7,880 nucleotides of DNA from Clostridia bacterium (GTDB taxonomy: Bacteria > Bacillota > Clostridia > Christensenellales > Aristaeellaceae). Under the pieces are notes generated by a model, which was not told the origin of the DNA, ran no database searches, and was given only the letters and a program-made list of their open reading frames with translations. The position numbers were made by a program, and so were the translations under genes. The stretch spans positions 1-7,880 of the forward strand of contig JAFZLE010000148.1 of assembly GCA_017551645.1 (NCBI GenBank). The letters are read 5' to 3'. This document shows, one piece after another, positions 6,450-7,880 of this stretch; within the stretch, counting starts at the first letter, position 1, and each line of letters begins with the position of its first letter.

Positions 6450-7880
6450 TTAGATGTCACCTTCGCCCACCGACGGTTCGGGATTTCGCTCCAGATCGTC
6501 CAGGAGCATATCCAGCGAGTCGCCTGCGTTATCGGAAGGCTCTGCTTCGTTTTCTTCGGATACCTCTTCAAGCTCTTCTTCCTTCGCCACGGGGGCCACA
6601 CGGCTGATGCGGCTGTCACCCACCTTCATAAGCCTTACTCCCTGGGTGGCGCGGCCCTGTATGGAAATGGAGGCAACGGGAATACGGATGATGGTGCCGT
6701 CAACGGTTATGAGCATGATGTCCTCATCCTCGCTGACCAGCAGCTGGGCTACCAGATTGCCGGTCTTCTCGTTGAGCTTCATGGCCTTTATGCCCTTGCC
6801 CGCGCGGGACTGTACCCTGAACTCATCAAGGGACGTGCGCTTCCCGTAGCCGTTCTCAGTGATGGCCAGCACCGTCTTGGTGTCGTCCACTACGCTGAGG
6901 TCAGCCACCTCGTCGCCCTCGTCCAGCTTCATGCTCCTTACGCCTGTTGCGGCGCGGCCCATGCTCCTGAGCGCGCTTTCGTCAAAACGGATGGATGCGC
7001 CGCTGCGGGAGCACAGCATGAGCTCGCTGTTGCCGCGGGTGAGCCTTACGGCAACAAGGGAGTCGTTGTCCCTGAGATTCACGGCGATGATGCCGGTCTT
7101 GCGGATGTTCGCAAAAGCGTTGAGCTCTATGCGCTTGATCACGCCAAGGCGCGTCGCCATTATCAGATAATACTCTTCGGTATTCTCCTGGGGCACGGGG
7201 AGTATGGCGGTGACTTTCTCGCCGGGCTCGAGGGGGATAAGGTTGATTATGGCTGTGCCGCGGCTGGTCCTGCCCGCTTCGGGTATCTCATAGCAGAACT
7301 TCTTGTAGGCGCGCCCGCGGTCGGTAAAGAACATTATGGCGTCATGTGAGGAGGTCACGTAGAGCTGTTCGACAAAGTCTTCTTCCTTTGCTGTGGCACC
7401 GATAATGCCTTTGCCGCCGCGCCTCTGGGCGCGGTAGGTGGAAGAAGCCAGACGCTTGACATAGCCGTTGTGGGTTATGGTGACTACCATGTCCTCTTCC
7501 TCTATCAGGTCGAGCATGTCGATCTCGCCATCCAGCGGGCTGATCTCAGTCCTGCGCTCGTCTGCGTATTTGCGCTTTATCTCAAGCATCTCGTCTTTGA
7601 TTATGCCAAACAGCAATGTGTCGTCAGACAGAACACTGTTGTAGTAAGCGATCTGTTTTTCCAGCTCCGCGTACTCCTCCTGGAGCCTTTCGCGTTCCAG
7701 GCCGGTCAGGCGCTGCAGGCGCATATCCAAAATAGCCTGGGCCTGTTTGTCATCTATGGCAAGCATGTCCATAAGGCCCTGCTTGGCGGCAGGAGGGTTG
7801 GGGGAGGAGCGGATAAGGTCGATGACCTCGTCTATACGGTCAAGGGCTATCAGCAGGCCTTCCAAAATATGCGCGCGGGC
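6450..7880 (-). CDS. gyrA: DNA gyrase subunit A, C-terminal part (5'-partial)
   Basis: The minus-strand frame is open to the right edge, so the N-terminal half with the catalytic tyrosine is outside the window. The 476 visible codons begin with ARAHILEGLLIALDRIDEVI, the standard GyrA segment leading into the coiled-coil and C-gate region. Residues numbered here count from the first visible codon. The coiled coil spans about 40-110. The six-bladed DNA-wrapping domain begins near 130, with blades starting at NGYVKRL, DRGRAYKKF, TRLGVIKRI, SRSGASIRF, TENGYGKR and TVDGTIIRI. The canonical GyrA box QRRGGKG is at 152-158 (bases 7407-7427), which separates GyrA from ParC. A degenerate box QSRAGKG recurs in blade 5. 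The last 43 residues form an acidic tail. The A2B2 holoenzyme introduces negative supercoils using ATP hydrolysed by GyrB. No frameshift or truncation is visible apart from the window edge. Confidence 0.97.
   Translation of the reverse strand, partial: ARAHILEGLLIALDRIDEVIDLIRSSPNPPAAKQGLMDMLAIDDKQAQAILDMRLQRLTGLERERLQEEYAELEKQIAYYNSVLSDDTLLFGIIKDEMLEIKRKYADERRTEISPLDGEIDMLDLIEEEDMVVTITHNGYVKRLASSTYRAQRRGGKGIIGATAKEEDFVEQLYVTSSHDAIMFFTDRGRAYKKFCYEIPEAGRTSRGTAIINLIPLEPGEKVTAILPVPQENTEEYYLIMATRLGVIKRIELNAFANIRKTGIIAVNLRDNDSLVAVRLTRGNSELMLCSRSGASIRFDESALRSMGRAATGVRSMKLDEGDEVADLSVVDDTKTVLAITENGYGKRTSLDEFRVQSRAGKGIKAMKLNEKTGNLVAQLLVSEDEDIMLITVDGTIIRIPVASISIQGRATQGVRLMKVGDSRISRVAPVAKEEELEEVSEENEAEPSDNAGDSLDMLLDDLERNPEPSVGEGDI

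Noticed and set aside
6454..6849. Ser/Met-rich plus-strand open frames opposite gyrA (also 6859-7170)
   Set aside because: Their composition is what the complement of an acidic, GC-rich gyrA sequence gives; no initiation signals or family resemblance.
6450..7880. ParC (topoisomerase IV subunit A) instead of GyrA
   Set aside because: The canonical GyrA box QRRGGKG and all six blades are present, which is diagnostic of GyrA.

Overview
The window looks like an ordinary chromosomal stretch from a Bacillota (Firmicutes, Clostridia-like) bacterium. Three things support this: GGAGG ribosome binding sites 5-6 nt from ATG starts, near-consensus sigma-A promoters (TTGAAA, 17 bp, TATAAT), and the mix of proteins (Ig-like/BspA-type surface protein, a tandem peptidoglycan-binding lipoprotein, a full six-bladed GyrA tail). 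The genus cannot be read from the sequence. There is no rRNA, tRNA, CRISPR array, insertion sequence or phage gene.

Layout, left to right. (1) At 1-1221 (+) is the C-terminal part of a large secreted surface protein. It has bacterial Ig-like domains and ends in a short leucine-rich BspA-type segment. Its N-terminus lies off the left edge. (2) A terminator follows at 1245-1276, then a strong promoter at 1326-1354. (3) At 1373-3397 (+) is a 674-residue polytopic membrane protein that resembles a GT-C type glycosyltransferase. (4) A second promoter has its -35 box inside the last two sense codons of that gene. It leads into 3447-6371 (+), a 974-residue predicted lipoprotein built from nine PG_binding_1 repeats and two SH3-like domains, with no visible enzymatic domain. 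(5) A GC-rich hairpin at 6382-6412 separates this gene from the convergent gyrA gene. (6) gyrA occupies 6450-7880 (-). Only its C-terminal 476 codons are present, and its start lies off the right edge.

The three plus-strand genes all point to the cell envelope: a secreted adhesin-like protein, a membrane enzyme that may glycosylate a lipid or wall polymer, and a wall-binding lipoprotein. The second and third may be partly co-transcribed, because no terminator is visible between them. GyrA is unrelated housekeeping.

No clearly new system is visible. The most unusual item is the lipoprotein with nine wall-binding repeats and no catalytic domain.
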